A stretch of DNA of 64,000 nucleotides from Lamellibrachia satsuma (Eukaryota > Annelida > Polychaeta > Sabellida > Siboglinidae), in the NCBI GenBank assembly GCA_033239005.1, contig BSQZ01000025.1, positions 8,860,001 through 8,924,000 of the forward strand, given 5' to 3'. The position numbers were made by a program, and so were the translations under genes. Positions 63,345 to 64,000 of the stretch are shown here, one piece after another. The stretch's first letter is position 1. Each line of letters opens with the position of its first letter. A model generated the notes under the pieces. The model did not search any database. It was not told the origin of the DNA and saw only the letters and a list, made by a program, of their open reading frames with translations.

Positions 63345-64000
63345 TTAGAATGCATGACGCGGCGCTTGTTTGTATTTTTTTATTCCTTTACCTGTTTTAT
63401 TTTTTCTAATTCTCTTTTCCTAGCATTTAATTTATCTCTATACACTGAAACCATTTTACTCTCTGCTCTAATTGCATCACCTGCTTCTTTACCACGGCTC
63501 TTTTCTGCTGCTTTAACTGCTGCACCTCTAGTCTTCTTATATTTACCCACTTTATCCACAACTGCTTCTATCTCTTCTGGCGGCATTTTTATTATTTCTT
63601 CCATTGGTGGAAAACCAAGGGTTTCTATAACAGCAGGATTTATTCCTTCATTTATATCATACGTATAAAGTAGTTTTCCATCTTGTTCTTCATCTGGTTC
63701 TTCATCTGGTTCTTCTACATCTGGTTCTTCTACTAGTGGTCCTTCTGCTGCTGGTCCTTCTTCATCTGGTCTTATAGCCTGTTGATTATTATCCATTATT
63801 TGTTTAACTAATGCCCTCATTATCATATTTTGGTTCATATTAATTCGTTTTTGGACTTCAATAAGTGGTTTATATTTGTCTTCTAATTGTTCCACATAGC
63901 CTCTCTTTGTATTTTCAATATCTCTTTTTTCTTCTAAAAAGCTTTTGCGTATAGCGTCTGCTTTAAGTTCTAATTGAACATTTTTGTTGTATTCTTGCAA
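63345..64000 (-). CDS. Virus-like element coiled-coil protein, partial at window edge
   Basis: The frame enters from beyond 64000 and is open to TAA at 63380. It has a long charged helix (LEDKYKPLIEVQKRINMNQN), an acidic linker of repeated PDVEEPDEE units (about 63670-63740), then YDINEGINPAVIETLGFPPM and a Lys/Glu-rich C-terminal coil. After an A-run near 63400 another frame reads TGKGIKKYKQAPRHAF to a stop at 63345, possibly the true end. The function is unknown; the start lies outside. Confidence 0.65.

Larger units (their letters stand above)
57143..64000 (-). mobile_element. Polinton/adintovirus-like integrated element (one end, continues past window)
   Basis: The left boundary is where CR1 similarity ends and an AGTAGTATAGAC-started inverted repeat begins. 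The minus strand then encodes a compact morphogenesis cluster: adenain-type protease, pX/pVI-like protein, double-jelly-roll capsid, penton and a fibre-like protein. This gene set defines Polintons (Mavericks) and adintoviruses, which integrate with a retroviral-type integrase and replicate with a protein-primed polymerase B. Those two genes, and the packaging ATPase, are not in the window. Many coding frames are broken, so the copy is probably defective. Confidence 0.85.

Overview
This is invertebrate animal nuclear DNA. It holds the 3' half of a polycystin-1-type gene split by introns, many decayed non-LTR retrotransposons, a tRNA-derived SINE, a pogo-type DNA transposon, and the end of an integrated Polinton/adintovirus-like DNA virus element. 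Tandem repeats are extremely dense, and several of them start inside exon/intron junctions. Splice-site-seeded 'mirage' minisatellites are, as I recall, reported from lancelets (Branchiostoma), so a cephalochordate or similar marine invertebrate is my best guess. This is inference and could not be checked here.

Region 1 (213-27482, + strand): eleven exons of one polycystin-1 family gene encode about 869 residues. They run from just after the PLAT region, through the transmembrane bundle, the extracellular polycystin (TOP) domain and the S1-S6 channel unit, to a short coiled-coil C-terminus. Reading phases agree across every junction except the last. The introns hold a LINE remnant (4.96-8.76 kb), a CR1 copy carrying a SINE (9.8-14.2 kb), two RT scraps, and long minisatellites of 15, 18, 37, 47, 48, 55 and 106 bp plus a (GGGC)n block. 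The arrays in introns 1, 2, 6 and 9 and at the stop codon contain copies of the adjoining splice site or stop codon.

Region 2 (27.5-57.1 kb): no host gene is recognised. It contains CR1 copies on the minus strand (31.7-34.25 kb, 48.3-52.4 kb) and one on the plus strand (56.6-57.14 kb), a CR1/L2-type LINE with a second LINE nested in it (36.7-40.7 kb), and a 3744-bp pogo-like transposon with terminal inverted repeats and TA flanks that itself carries a LINE (42157-45900). There is also a diverged tandem segmental duplication (46.15-48.1 kb) and many minisatellites.

Region 3 (57143-64000 and beyond): a virus-like element entered a CR1 copy. Its genes all lie on the minus strand: an unknown ORF, a fibre-like protein with a lectin-like head, an adenain-type cysteine protease, a pX/pVI-like membrane-active core protein, a double-jelly-roll major capsid protein, an unknown protein, a penton-type minor capsid protein, an unknown protein and a coiled-coil protein. 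A repeated AT-rich motif sits directly before most starts and often supplies the stop codon of the gene before. Many genes carry single-base frame breaks or in-frame stops, so this copy is probably not functional as read. DNA polymerase B, integrase and packaging ATPase were not seen and would be expected beyond 64 kb.
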